A stretch of 64,000 nucleotides of DNA from NCBI GenBank assembly GCA_027452165.1, contig DAIDGX010000023.1, positions 186,001 to 250,000 of the forward strand, read 5' to 3'. Origin of the DNA: Vulcanimicrobiota bacterium (GTDB taxonomy: Bacteria > Vulcanimicrobiota > Vulcanimicrobiia > Vulcanimicrobiales > Vulcanimicrobiaceae). The position numbers and the translations under genes were made by a program. Positions 8,539 through 16,441 of the stretch are shown piece by piece; position 1 is the stretch's first letter; the number at the start of each line of letters is the position of its first letter. Below the pieces are notes generated by a model. That model was not told where the DNA came from. It worked only from the letters and a program-made list of their open reading frames with translations, and ran no database searches.

Positions 8539-9615
8539 TTGCCTACTCCCACGATCGTCGTTCTGGAAGGCGACCAGACCGGACAAGAGCTGCTCGCCGA
8601 ATCTCTGCGCGTTCTCGATAAGTCGGTCATCGACGTCGAGCTTGCATTCGAGCACTACGATCTCTCGCTCGAGAACCGCCGCGCGACGAATAATCAGGTC
8701 GTGCACGACGCTGCCGCGGCCATGCGAACGCACAAACTCGGCTTGAAAGCCGCGACGATCACGCCCGAGATCAAGGGTGACGTCGGATCGCCCAATGCCA
8801 TCCTGCGCAAGGAGATCGACGGCAAAGTGATCATGCGCACCGGGCGCAAGCTTCCGCGCGTGCGCCCGGTCGCGGGCATCCACGCGCCGATCTCGGTCGT
8901 GCGCATGGCCGTCGGCGATGCCTACGGCGCAAAGGAATGGCGCGAAGGTGAAGGGCTCGATGAAGTCGCGTGCCGCACGGAGGTCATCTCGCGCAGCGTT
9001 TGCCGTTACGTCGCCGAGTACGCCTTCGTTCAAGCTAAGAAGACCGGCGCTAAAGTCTTCGGCGGACCGAAATACACGGTGAGCCCGGTGTACGAAGGCA
9101 TGCTCAAAGAAGAGATGGATGCTGCCGCCGCGCGCCATCCGGACGTCGCCTACGAGCCTCAGCTGATCGACGCGACCTACGCACTGCTGCTCTCGAACGC
9201 AGGCGACCTGCCGCTCGTCATCCCCTCGCTCAACCGTGACGGAGACTGCCTTTCGGACCTCGTGATGCAGCTCTTCGGTTCGATCGCCGGCGCCGAATCG
9301 GTACTCCTCTCATTCGACGAGAACTTGCAGCCTTCGGTCGTGATGGCCGAGGCCCCGCACGGAACGGCGCCGCGCCTCTTTGGAAAGAACGTCGCAAACC
9401 CGCTTGCCATGATCCTCGCGACGGGCGCCCTGCTCTCGTACGTCGATGATCGCCGCGCCGCGAATGCCTCGCGCGCGGTGTACGAGGCCGCCCTGGAAGC
9501 CGTTCACGAAGGCATCGCCACCGCCGACTTGGGCGGCCATGCCACGACGAACGAGTTTACCGACGCCGTGATCGAGGGCGTAAAGCGAAAATTGGACGTC
9601 TGGTCCACGCTTTAG
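8539..9615 (+). CDS. isocitrate/isopropylmalate dehydrogenase family protein, probably isocitrate dehydrogenase
   Basis: 358 residues from a TTG start, chosen because AGGAG lies five bases upstream at 8529-8533. The beta-decarboxylating dehydrogenase fold is clear. The isocitrate-binding residues appear conserved: SPNAILR supplies the Ser-x-Asn-x3-Arg set, further Arg residues lie in IMRTGRKLPRV and VVRMAVGD, and Tyr/Lys lie in the DAYGAKEW and GPKYTVSP regions. LNRDGDCLSD carries the metal-binding aspartates. The cofactor loop HGTAPRLFG has Arg-Leu where NADP enzymes have Lys-Tyr and NAD enzymes usually Asp-Ile, so cofactor choice is unclear. The sequence is far from E. coli Icd, so isopropylmalate or homoisocitrate activity is not excluded. 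It stands alone, divergent from ftsK. Confidence 0.8.
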   Translation: MPTPTIVVLEGDQTGQELLAESLRVLDKSVIDVELAFEHYDLSLENRRATNNQVVHDAAAAMRTHKLGLKAATITPEIKGDVGSPNAILRKEIDGKVIMRTGRKLPRVRPVAGIHAPISVVRMAVGDAYGAKEWREGEGLDEVACRTEVISRSVCRYVAEYAFVQAKKTGAKVFGGPKYTVSPVYEGMLKEEMDAAAARHPDVAYEPQLIDATYALLLSNAGDLPLVIPSLNRDGDCLSDLVMQLFGSIAGAESVLLSFDENLQPSVVMAEAPHGTAPRLFGKNVANPLAMILATGALLSYVDDRRAANASRAVYEAALEAVHEGIATADLGGHATTNEFTDAVIEGVKRKLDVWSTL

Positions 9616-9634
9616 GTTTCAAGCTAGAGTGATT

Positions 9635-9667
9635 GTGTAAAGATTTTACCAACCCGGGACTTTACAC
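9635..9667. promoter_or_regulatory. inverted repeat upstream of the PilZ gene pair
   Basis: GTGTAAAG at 9635-9642 is repeated inverted as CTTTACAC at 9660-9667 with a 17-base spacer. It lies in the 100-base gap between the icd-like stop and the first PilZ gene, the only AT-rich patch nearby. It could be an operator or a weak transcript-end hairpin; no T-tract follows. Function is inferred from position only. Confidence 0.4.
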
Positions 9668-9718
9668 CCATACTTCGTAAGTAAAGCGTTAAGGAGCCAA
9701 ACGGAGGGGGCCGAACCC

Positions 9719-10591
9719 TTGAGTAGGATGTTATGGGTCTCGCGCCGCTCCGTTCAGGGTTTAGAACAGAGCAACCAACGGCGTTTTTACCGGCAGTCGA
9801 TTGAACTCCCGATCGCGATCGAGGTGAGCGGCCTTCCCGCGCCCGTGTACGGCACCTTGATCAATATCTCGGAGACCGGCTGCCGTTTGCGCTCGTTGAT
9901 CCTGATCGAACGCGACCGCGACGTCAACTTCGAATTGAAGTCACGCCCGGGCGCGGCGGCAATGCCGCTCAAGGGACGAATCGTCACGCGCGCGACGCCT
10001 CCGCACGGCGGCGGCTACGAATACGGCGTCAACTTCTCGCGGATGAACAGCACCGAGCGCGCGGCGCTCGCGCGCGAGATCCACGAGATGCAGCGCCGCG
10101 AAGCCCTAGCCCGTGCCGATAAAGCTCCGGCAAAGACCGGCACGATCCCCAAATCCGCGCAACAGCGCCGCGGAAGCGTCCGGACGATGGCGGCTTTTCC
10201 CGTGCGGTATCGCATTCCGGGCAAGCCCTCGATCGTCGCTGAAGCCAACGACGTTTCGACCGGAGGCTTACGGTTGATCTGCCAGGAACCCATCGCGCTC
10301 GGCACGCAGGTCGAACTGCGCTTCACCTTGCCAAGCATGGTGCTCTCGGTCTATCCGCCGGCGGCGCAACGCACCGAGATCACGCCATTCGGACCACGCA
10401 GCGTACGCATTCCCGACAATCGCCGGCCATTCGAAGAGATGACGATCGTGGGCCGCGTGGTCAGCCGCTTCCAGCCCACCCGTGGACGCGAAGTCTTCGG
10501 CGTGCAATTTACCGACATCGACGGCTACCAACGTGAAGAGATCGCACGCTTCACGCACGCCGTACAACTCGCACGGTTGCGATCAGAATAA
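9719..10591 (+). CDS. double PilZ-domain protein (putative c-di-GMP effector)
   Basis: 290 residues from TTG 9719, which is preceded by a strong GGAGGGGG; a second possible start, ATG 9728, is too far from that site. Two PilZ modules are visible. The first has the RxxxR motif in RRFYRQ and NISETG for the second motif. The other, from about residue 150, has RRGSVR and DVSTGG. Both therefore keep the residues that bind cyclic di-GMP in known PilZ domains. The C-terminal helix EEIARFTHAVQLARLR is shared with the next gene. No membrane segment or enzymatic domain is present. It probably forms an operon with its paralogue 19 bases downstream; target and phenotype are unknown. Confidence 0.82.
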   Translation: MSRMLWVSRRSVQGLEQSNQRRFYRQSIELPIAIEVSGLPAPVYGTLINISETGCRLRSLILIERDRDVNFELKSRPGAAAMPLKGRIVTRATPPHGGGYEYGVNFSRMNSTERAALAREIHEMQRREALARADKAPAKTGTIPKSAQQRRGSVRTMAAFPVRYRIPGKPSIVAEANDVSTGGLRLICQEPIALGTQVELRFTLPSMVLSVYPPAAQRTEITPFGPRSVRIPDNRRPFEEMTIVGRVVSRFQPTRGREVFGVQFTDIDGYQREEIARFTHAVQLARLRSE

Positions 10592-10610
10592 CCCTCGGAG
10601 GGGTACGCTC

Positions 10611-11492
10611 ATGACCTGGATTCCCAAACGCACAACCACCACCTCACCCCCCGCACCGGCACCCGCGACGTCTGGAGCGCCGCGCCCGGCCGGCGCCTCC
10701 CACGGACACTCGCTCGAGATGCCGGTCGTCATGAGCGTGCGCCGTCTCCCTGCCCCGGTGTACGGAACCCTCATGGAGGTCACCGCGCACGGAGCCAAGA
10801 TCCGCTCGCTCGTGCTGATGGAGCGCAACACCGAAGTCGAGTTTGACTTGGGCATCGGTGGTGCGACGATCACCGTGAATGCACGGGTCGAGGGCCGCCG
10901 CAACGCATCGTCCGGAGCGCGTTTCGAGTATTACCTGACCTTCGAGATGCGTGAATCGCAGATCGACGCGCTCGCTCGCGCCATTCGCGAACTCGAGCGC
11001 CGCGCAGCATCGTCGCGCGCCATCCAACGTTCGCTCGATGCCATGCCCACGACCGACCGCGAACGCCGCGGCAGCTACCGAGCGCTGAGTGCCTTCCCGG
11101 TGCGCTTTCGCAGAGAGGGCGAGGATTGGACGGATGCGCGTATCGGCGACATCTCGAGCACCGGCGTGCGTATGAACTGCGGGCAGACGCTGCCGATCGG
11201 AACGCTCGTCGATATGCGCTTCACGCTCCCCTCGAACGTTCTCGAGGTGTATCCCGAGGAGACCCTGGTACTCGACGTCACGAACGGAACCCCGCGCCGT
11301 AGCAGCGGGCGACCCGACCTTCGCCGTCCGTTCGACGAGATGGCGCTGCGCGGACGCGTCGTCACGCGCTTTCAGCCGGTGCGCGATCGCGAGGTGTATG
11401 GCGTGGTCTTCCTCGAGATTGACGGCTACACGCGTGAAGAGATCGCTCGCTTCACCCACGCGATCCAACTCGCCAAGATTCGCAACGCGTAA
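10611..11492 (+). CDS. double PilZ-domain paralogue with degenerate first domain
   Basis: 293 residues from ATG 10611, with CGGAGGGG just upstream. It aligns by eye along its length with the preceding protein (for example APVYGTL, LRFTLPS-type and FTHAIQLAKIR segments), so the pair arose by duplication. Only the second PilZ module (about residues 150-290) keeps both c-di-GMP motifs, RRGSYR and DISSTG. The first module lacks the RxxxR motif and reads EVTAHG where its paralogue has NISETG, so it probably no longer binds the nucleotide. The N-terminal ~35 residues are rich in Thr, Pro and Ala and look disordered. The two proteins may form a heteromer of binding and non-binding modules; that is inference. 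Confidence 0.8.
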   Translation: MTWIPKRTTTTSPPAPAPATSGAPRPAGASHGHSLEMPVVMSVRRLPAPVYGTLMEVTAHGAKIRSLVLMERNTEVEFDLGIGGATITVNARVEGRRNASSGARFEYYLTFEMRESQIDALARAIRELERRAASSRAIQRSLDAMPTTDRERRGSYRALSAFPVRFRREGEDWTDARIGDISSTGVRMNCGQTLPIGTLVDMRFTLPSNVLEVYPEETLVLDVTNGTPRRSSGRPDLRRPFDEMALRGRVVTRFQPVRDREVYGVVFLEIDGYTREEIARFTHAIQLAKIRNA

Positions 11493-11510
11493 GAACGAAG
11501 CGCGCAGCAC

Positions 11511-12719
11511 ATGAATGGGTGTGCTGCGCGCGTCCTCTTTATCCCGCGGCCCGACGCCGATCGCATCTTCGGTGGCGACGTCGTGCAGATGACGAAGACC
11601 GCGCAGGCGATGCGCGCGCTCGGCGCGACCGTCGACATCGGTCCACCCGAGGCCGCCCTCACGGACTCCTACGACGTGGTGCACCTGTGGACGAGCCTCC
11701 ACGTACCCCATATGCTGATGCCGCAACTCGACGCGCTTGCACCGCTGCGCGGGCGGGTGCCGCTCGCCTTCTCGCCCATCTGGGCCCCGCACCACCTGGT
11801 ACGCTGGATGGATGCGGCACGCCGGTGGCTCTTTGCGCGTCACCCTGACGGGGCTGCACTCGATCTAACCTCGGCAGCAAACGACCTGCGCGCGATTGCG
11901 TCACGCGCCTTGGACTTCACCCTCGACGGTCAGACGCTCTCGGCGTTCGCGCCGCACCCGTTCACCGCCGCCTGCCGGCGAGTACTCGAACGCATCGATC
12001 TGATCTTGCCGAATTCGTGGATGGAGCTCTCCGCGATCTTTACCTTCCTCGGGGATTACGCACGGTACGCGGTCGTTCCGAACGCCGTCGATGCACGCGA
12101 TTTCGAAGATGCCGATATTGCGGAACTCCCGCCGGAACTACGCGAAGGCCCGTATATCGTGATGAGCGCACGCTTCGATCCGCGCAAGCAACAAGATTTT
12201 GCGATGCTCGCGCTCAAACGCATCGACGCGCCCATCGTCTTCGTTGGTGAACCGTCCGATACAGAAATGTTTGCCCGCGTGCAGGCGCTTGCGGTGGGAC
12301 GTAGCGCCCCCGTCTTCCACTATCCGTTCATGCCGCATGCGCGTCTCAAGCACGTCTATGCAGGCGCGCGTGTGCACGTGCTCCCAAGCCTCTTCGAGTC
12401 GCCCGGACTCTCGTCACTCGAAGCGGCGCTGCTCGAACGCGCGATCGTCGTCGGCAATCTTGCCTTCGAGGCCGAGTATTTTCGCGAGGGCGCGTACTAC
12501 TGCGATCCGTGCGATGCGTTTTCAATCGAACGCGCTGTGCGCGCGGCGTGGGAGAATTTCGCGACCGACGCGCCGAGGCGCGCCGAACTCGCGCATCGCA
12601 TCCGCACCGACTACACGTGGGAGCAAGCCGCCCAAGCGACGCTCCGCACTTACACCCGCGTGGCGATCAGCGCAACGCCGACGAGCGCCAAGAGTACACC
12701 GGCCCACTGCGACGGCTGA
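11511..12719 (+). CDS. GT4-type glycosyltransferase
   Basis: 402 residues, ATG 11511. The N-terminal half looks like a GT-B acceptor domain; the glycine-rich FGGDVVQM near residue 20 is typical. The C-terminal half begins around VMSARFDPRKQ and carries the EX7E signature in LFESPGLSSLEAALLE, which positions the sugar-nucleotide. Transfer of a sugar to a lipid, polysaccharide or protein is expected; donor and acceptor cannot be read from sequence. It follows the PilZ genes by 18 bases and may share their transcript, a plausible link to c-di-GMP-controlled polysaccharide. Its last 70 bases overlap, antisense, the end of the DMT exporter gene, which makes the final ~20 residues unusual in composition. 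Confidence 0.78.
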   Translation: MNGCAARVLFIPRPDADRIFGGDVVQMTKTAQAMRALGATVDIGPPEAALTDSYDVVHLWTSLHVPHMLMPQLDALAPLRGRVPLAFSPIWAPHHLVRWMDAARRWLFARHPDGAALDLTSAANDLRAIASRALDFTLDGQTLSAFAPHPFTAACRRVLERIDLILPNSWMELSAIFTFLGDYARYAVVPNAVDARDFEDADIAELPPELREGPYIVMSARFDPRKQQDFAMLALKRIDAPIVFVGEPSDTEMFARVQALAVGRSAPVFHYPFMPHARLKHVYAGARVHVLPSLFESPGLSSLEAALLERAIVVGNLAFEAEYFREGAYYCDPCDAFSIERAVRAAWENFATDAPRRAELAHRIRTDYTWEQAAQATLRTYTRVAISATPTSAKSTPAHCDG

Positions 12720-13492
12720 AGGCGCTCGCGCAGCACGATGCGCGCGAGGAAGACCGTGCTCGCGGGGTAGAGCGAGGTGAGCACCGCGGCGATCGAGAGA
12801 TAGCCGGAGTACGCCGCCAGCACGTAGAGCGCGTTTGCGCTCATATCGAGAACGCCGCCAAAGAGGATGAGCCGCAGGCTCGGCCAGGATGGGCGAAGAT
12901 TCGTTCGCGCGATGAGCGCCGTACAGCCCAGAAGCACCACCGAAGCCGCACGCGCACCGAGCAGGGGATCGAGACCCGCGGTACGCGACGGGATCGCGAG
13001 AAATATGTAGAACCCGCCGAGCGCGATGCCCGATAGGATCGCCTCGCGCACCCCCGCCGTCGCAATCTCGCGCGTGCCGTTCGCTTCGGTGGAGATCGAG
13101 ATGAGGACGATCGCAACGAGCGCGATCGCGATGCCGCTCGATTGAGCTACGCTCAGGTGTTCGCCACGAACGACACCCACGGCGACCGGGAGCGCGGCCG
13201 CGAGCACGGCCGTGATCGGCGAGACGACCCCCATGCGGCCGATCGAAAGCGCGTGATAGAGCAGCGCGATCCCGATCCCGCCGCAGATCCCCGCAAGCGC
13301 GCCCCATCCATAATCGGCCGCCACCGCGTGCGATGGGATGAACGGGTGAACCACGACGAGCACGACCAGCCCCGCGAGTTGCGAAAGGACCACGACCGCT
13401 AGCGTGGCCACGCGCCGCGAGGCGAGCCCCCCGCAGAAATCCGCAGCGCCGTACGCCGCTGCAGCCGCCAGGCTGCAGAGGACGCCGAACAC
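12650..13492 (-). CDS. EamA/DMT-family transporter
   Basis: 280 residues with about ten hydrophobic helices arranged as two EamA repeats (for example GLASRRVATLAVVVLSQL in the first, ALVGVALIATRV at the end). Members export amino acids, drugs or metabolites across the inner membrane; the substrate is unknown. It starts at GTG 13492, one base after the TAG stop of the RNase J gene, so translation is probably coupled. The 3' end overlaps the convergent glycosyltransferase gene by 70 bases. Confidence 0.8.
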   Translation of the reverse strand: MFGVLCSLAAAAAYGAADFCGGLASRRVATLAVVVLSQLAGLVVLVVVHPFIPSHAVAADYGWGALAGICGGIGIALLYHALSIGRMGVVSPITAVLAAALPVAVGVVRGEHLSVAQSSGIAIALVAIVLISISTEANGTREIATAGVREAILSGIALGGFYIFLAIPSRTAGLDPLLGARAASVVLLGCTALIARTNLRPSWPSLRLILFGGVLDMSANALYVLAAYSGYLSIAAVLTSLYPASTVFLARIVLRERLQPSQWAGVLLALVGVALIATRV

Positions 13493-13493
13493 G

Positions 13494-15188
13494 CTAAACT
13501 TCCATGACGACGGGGACGATCACGGGGCGGCGTTTGGTCTTCGCGTGCACCGCGCGCGAAAGGGTGTTGCGAATATGTTCTTTCACGCTGTTCACGTCGC
13601 GCAGCGCCTCGACCGAAACCTCTTCCAATGCCGCGCGCAACGTGGTGCGGAGATCGTCGAGCAACTCGCCGGACTCCGGAATGTAGAACACGCCCTTCGA
13701 GATGAGATCGGGTTCGCCGATGATCCGGGCCTCTTCGGCGTCGATCGCGACGACGACCATCATGATACCATCGTTGGAGAGCGCCTTCCGGTCGCGCAGC
13801 ACCGCCTCGCCGACACCGCCGACGTCGGAGCCATCGACAAGCACGTTGCCGCCGTACGTCTTGCCCACTTTGTCGCCGTACTCCGCGGTAAACTCGAGCA
13901 CGTCACCGTTCTCGACGATGAAGATATTTTCGCTTTCGACGCCGGTTTGCACCGCGAGCCGGCCATGCTGCACGAGCATGCGATACTCGCCGTGCAAAGG
14001 CATGAAGAACTCAGGACGCACGAGGTTGAGCATCAACAAGAGCTCCTCTTGCGAGGCATGGCCGGAGACGTGCGAACGGCCGTCGGTGCCGTGAATGACC
14101 GTTGCGCCGAGCTTGTAGAGGTTGTTGATCGTCTTGTACACGCTCTTTTCGTTGCCGGGAATCGGCGTCGCGCTGATCACGATCGTATCGCCCGGGACGA
14201 TTTTGAATTTCTTGTGATCGCGTACCGACATGCGCGCGAGTCCGCTCATCGGTTCGCCTTGCGATCCCGTCGTGAGGACGACCACACGCTCCGGCGGATA
14301 ACCGTCCACGTCTTCGATCTTGACGACCGTATCGGGTGGAATTTTCAAATAGCCGAGTTCGCTCGAGAAATGAACGACGTTCTGCAGCGAGCGCCCAAGA
14401 AACGCGACCTTGCGTCCGAAGCGCACGGCATGATCGATCGCCTGTTGGATGCGCGGCACATTTGAGGCAAACGACGCGACGACGATGCGCCCCTTCGCAC
14501 GCTGAAAGATCGCGGTGAACGCTTCGCCAACGATGCGCTCGGAGAGCGTATGCCCGGGGCGCTCGGCATTGGTCGAGTCGGCGAGCATGCACAGCACGCC
14601 TTCATCGCCGATGCGTGCGATGCGCGCAAAATCGGCCGGCTTGTTGTCGATCGGCGTCTGATCGAACTTGAAATCTCCCGTGTGGAAGATCGTACCGACC
14701 GGCGTGCGCAGCGCGATCGAACAGGCCCCGGCGACCGAGTGGTTGATGTGGACGAACTCGGCCTCGATCGCGCCGTACCGCACGCGGTCTCCCGGCGTGA
14801 CGGTTACGAACTCGATCTCGCCGAACTTGTGCTCCCGCGACTTCGCCTTGATGAGCGCGATCGAGAGCGCGGTTCCCACCACGGGCGTCTGCGGAAAAGC
14901 CTTCAAAAAGTAGGGTATGCCTCCGATGTGATCTTCGTGCCCGTGTGTCACGAGGACGGCACGCAGCTTGTGCGCCCGTTCGCGGACGTAAGTGAAGTCG
15001 TTGATCACGACATCGACGCCGAACATCTCCTCATCGGGAAACATCAGGCCGCAATCGACGACCACCAGGTCGTCGTTGGTCTCGATAACCGTCATGTTGC
15101 GCCCGATCTCGCCACACCCGCCGAGCGGCACGACGCGGACGAACGGTTCTTGGGGGGGAGCGGGCACGATAAACGTATCGGAATTCAA
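13494..15188 (-). CDS. rnj: ribonuclease J
   Basis: 564 residues, the normal RNase J length. The metallo-beta-lactamase core carries the metal motif HGHEDHIGG near residue 80 and the beta-CASP motif region around TGSQGEPMSGLARM, with HGTDGRSHVSGHAS and MPLHGEYRML further on. The C-terminal domain (about 460-564) ends in KRRPVIVPVVMEV. The enzyme has endonucleolytic and 5'-3' exonucleolytic activity and drives mRNA decay and rRNA maturation in bacteria that lack RNase E. ATG 15188 is used. It is first in a two-gene unit with the DMT exporter and is divergent from the small reading frame at 15246. Confidence 0.95.
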   Translation of the reverse strand: MNSDTFIVPAPPQEPFVRVVPLGGCGEIGRNMTVIETNDDLVVVDCGLMFPDEEMFGVDVVINDFTYVRERAHKLRAVLVTHGHEDHIGGIPYFLKAFPQTPVVGTALSIALIKAKSREHKFGEIEFVTVTPGDRVRYGAIEAEFVHINHSVAGACSIALRTPVGTIFHTGDFKFDQTPIDNKPADFARIARIGDEGVLCMLADSTNAERPGHTLSERIVGEAFTAIFQRAKGRIVVASFASNVPRIQQAIDHAVRFGRKVAFLGRSLQNVVHFSSELGYLKIPPDTVVKIEDVDGYPPERVVVLTTGSQGEPMSGLARMSVRDHKKFKIVPGDTIVISATPIPGNEKSVYKTINNLYKLGATVIHGTDGRSHVSGHASQEELLLMLNLVRPEFFMPLHGEYRMLVQHGRLAVQTGVESENIFIVENGDVLEFTAEYGDKVGKTYGGNVLVDGSDVGGVGEAVLRDRKALSNDGIMMVVVAIDAEEARIIGEPDLISKGVFYIPESGELLDDLRTTLRAALEEVSVEALRDVNSVKEHIRNTLSRAVHAKTKRRPVIVPVVMEV

Positions 15189-15245
15189 AGCGAGGCTACT
15201 TTACAAGGGGCGTGGACGGCGTGATCGCCCTCCGGAGGGAATCGC

Positions 15246-15638
15246 ATGCTCTTCGGATACCGCGCCGGGGTCCTCGTGCCCTCGCTGCTGCTCGCCGTCA
15301 CGTTGACCGCGGTCACCCCGCGAGATGCCCGCTCTTGCCGTCCGGCCGAGGCCCTGTACTCCGCCCGGGCGCTGCGCCGGATGCGCGCTTACCTAGAGCT
15401 GCGGGTGCTCGAATTACGAGAGGCTCGGCTCGAACGCGTACGCGCCGTCATCCTGCGGCGTTTGCCCATCGACGAACTATTCGCACCGCAGAGCCACACG
15501 GTACCAGGCAACCACGCCATCGATAAGAAACTTCCGCGGCAAAGGCAGACTACTAGGGGATGCGGCTCGTCCGCATCCCCCATGCTTGGAGGTATTCCGT
15601 GGTGGCAGATCCCGTCGGCCCGCAATCGAACGATCTAA
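15246..15638 (+). CDS. possible small exported protein, uncertain
   Basis: A 130-codon frame with an excellent ribosome site (GGAGGG, six bases before ATG 15246) and a signal-peptide-like N-terminus: MLFGYRAG then a hydrophobic stretch PSLLLAVTLTAV. The middle is an Arg/Glu/Leu-rich helix. The last ~35 codons run through the 15556-15580 hairpin and overlap the start of the next gene by 40 bases, so that part is unlikely to be conserved protein. I recognise no family. It may be a real small gene whose original stop has been lost, or a chance frame. It fills most of the 410-base gap between RNase J and the Yip1 gene; nothing else is seen there. Confidence 0.35.
   Translation: MLFGYRAGVLVPSLLLAVTLTAVTPRDARSCRPAEALYSARALRRMRAYLELRVLELREARLERVRAVILRRLPIDELFAPQSHTVPGNHAIDKKLPRQRQTTRGCGSSASPMLGGIPWWQIPSARNRTI
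15556..15580. promoter_or_regulatory. perfect 10-bp hairpin upstream of the Yip1 gene
   Basis: GGGGATGCGG at 15556-15565 pairs with CCGCATCCCC at 15571-15580 across a five-base loop CTCGT. No T-tract follows. It ends seven bases before the GGAGG that serves the next gene, so it could act as a leader element or a processing/stability hairpin; as a terminator it would need a factor. Confidence 0.5.
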
Positions 15639-16345
15639 AAAAGGTCGTGGACACGATCGTCGCACCGAAAGAAGCGTTTGCGTCGATTCAGGCGACACCC
15701 GCCTTCGCGATCCCGTTTTTGGTGCTTGTGTTCCTCGTCATCATCGGCTTCTTTCTCCAGCGTCCCGCGCAGTTGCACACCAGCGTCGCCGTGATGCAGC
15801 ACATGGCCGCGACCAACCCGTTCTTTCACAGCATGGACGATCAGCAAAAGCAGCAGGCGCTCCACAATGCGGCGCATCCGCCGCTGTGGCAGGCGGCCAT
15901 CGGCCTGATTATGCTCGTGATCGGCAGCTTGTTCGCGATTTTTTTGAACGCGCTGTTTCTGCTCGCCACCAACGCGGTAGGCTCGGGCAAAGGGAATTTT
16001 CAGACGTTTTGGTCGGGCTCGACGCTCATCGCGGTGCCAACGCTCGGCCTTTCCTCGGTGGTGCTCGGCATCATCACGCTCCTGCGCGGCGCGGACGCAT
16101 TTAGCACGATGGGCGATCTCACCGGCGCGCTGCCGAACCTGGGCATGCTCGCGCCCTTTGCGAGCGGTCTCTTCGGGAATACGCTCGGCTCGATCAGCAT
16201 CTTCTCGCTTTGGGGACTGGCGTTGAACCTGCTGCTGCTCCGTTCGGCCGGCGTCTCGAAAGTGCTCGCGTGGGTCGTTCCGATCGCGATCACCCTAGGC
16301 GGCGCACTGATAATGGGCGCAATGGCGCACCTATACGGCGGCTAG
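15599..16345 (+). CDS. Yip1-domain integral membrane protein
   Basis: 248 residues from GTG 15599, which has GGAGG six bases upstream. About five transmembrane helices: FLVLVFLVIIGFFL, IGLIMLVIGSLFAIFL, TLIAVPTLGLSSVVLGI, a segment around 180-205 and the last WVVPIAITLGGALIMG. The N-terminal cytoplasmic part with Pro-Glu-Ala-Phe (APKEAFASI) ahead of helix one is typical of bacterial Yip1 proteins, whose molecular role is unknown. It precedes the TolC/adaptor/ABC operon by 96 bases and might be co-transcribed. The family call rests on topology and the N-terminal motif, so it is moderately secure. Confidence 0.7.
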   Translation: MVADPVGPQSNDLKKVVDTIVAPKEAFASIQATPAFAIPFLVLVFLVIIGFFLQRPAQLHTSVAVMQHMAATNPFFHSMDDQQKQQALHNAAHPPLWQAAIGLIMLVIGSLFAIFLNALFLLATNAVGSGKGNFQTFWSGSTLIAVPTLGLSSVVLGIITLLRGADAFSTMGDLTGALPNLGMLAPFASGLFGNTLGSISIFSLWGLALNLLLLRSAGVSKVLAWVVPIAITLGGALIMGAMAHLYGG

Positions 16346-16441
16346 CGCCGAAACATTACCGCCCTTCGGGGACTACGTACCCGCGTACGCCCTTTCATCG
16401 TGCTCACCCCTCCTACGGAGTCAGAGGACCTCTCGACGCCT

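Noticed and set aside
9616-9718. Possible c-di-GMP riboswitch upstream of the PilZ genes
   Set aside because: No GEMM-type paired helices or conserved loops are seen; only one inverted repeat is present in about 100 bases.
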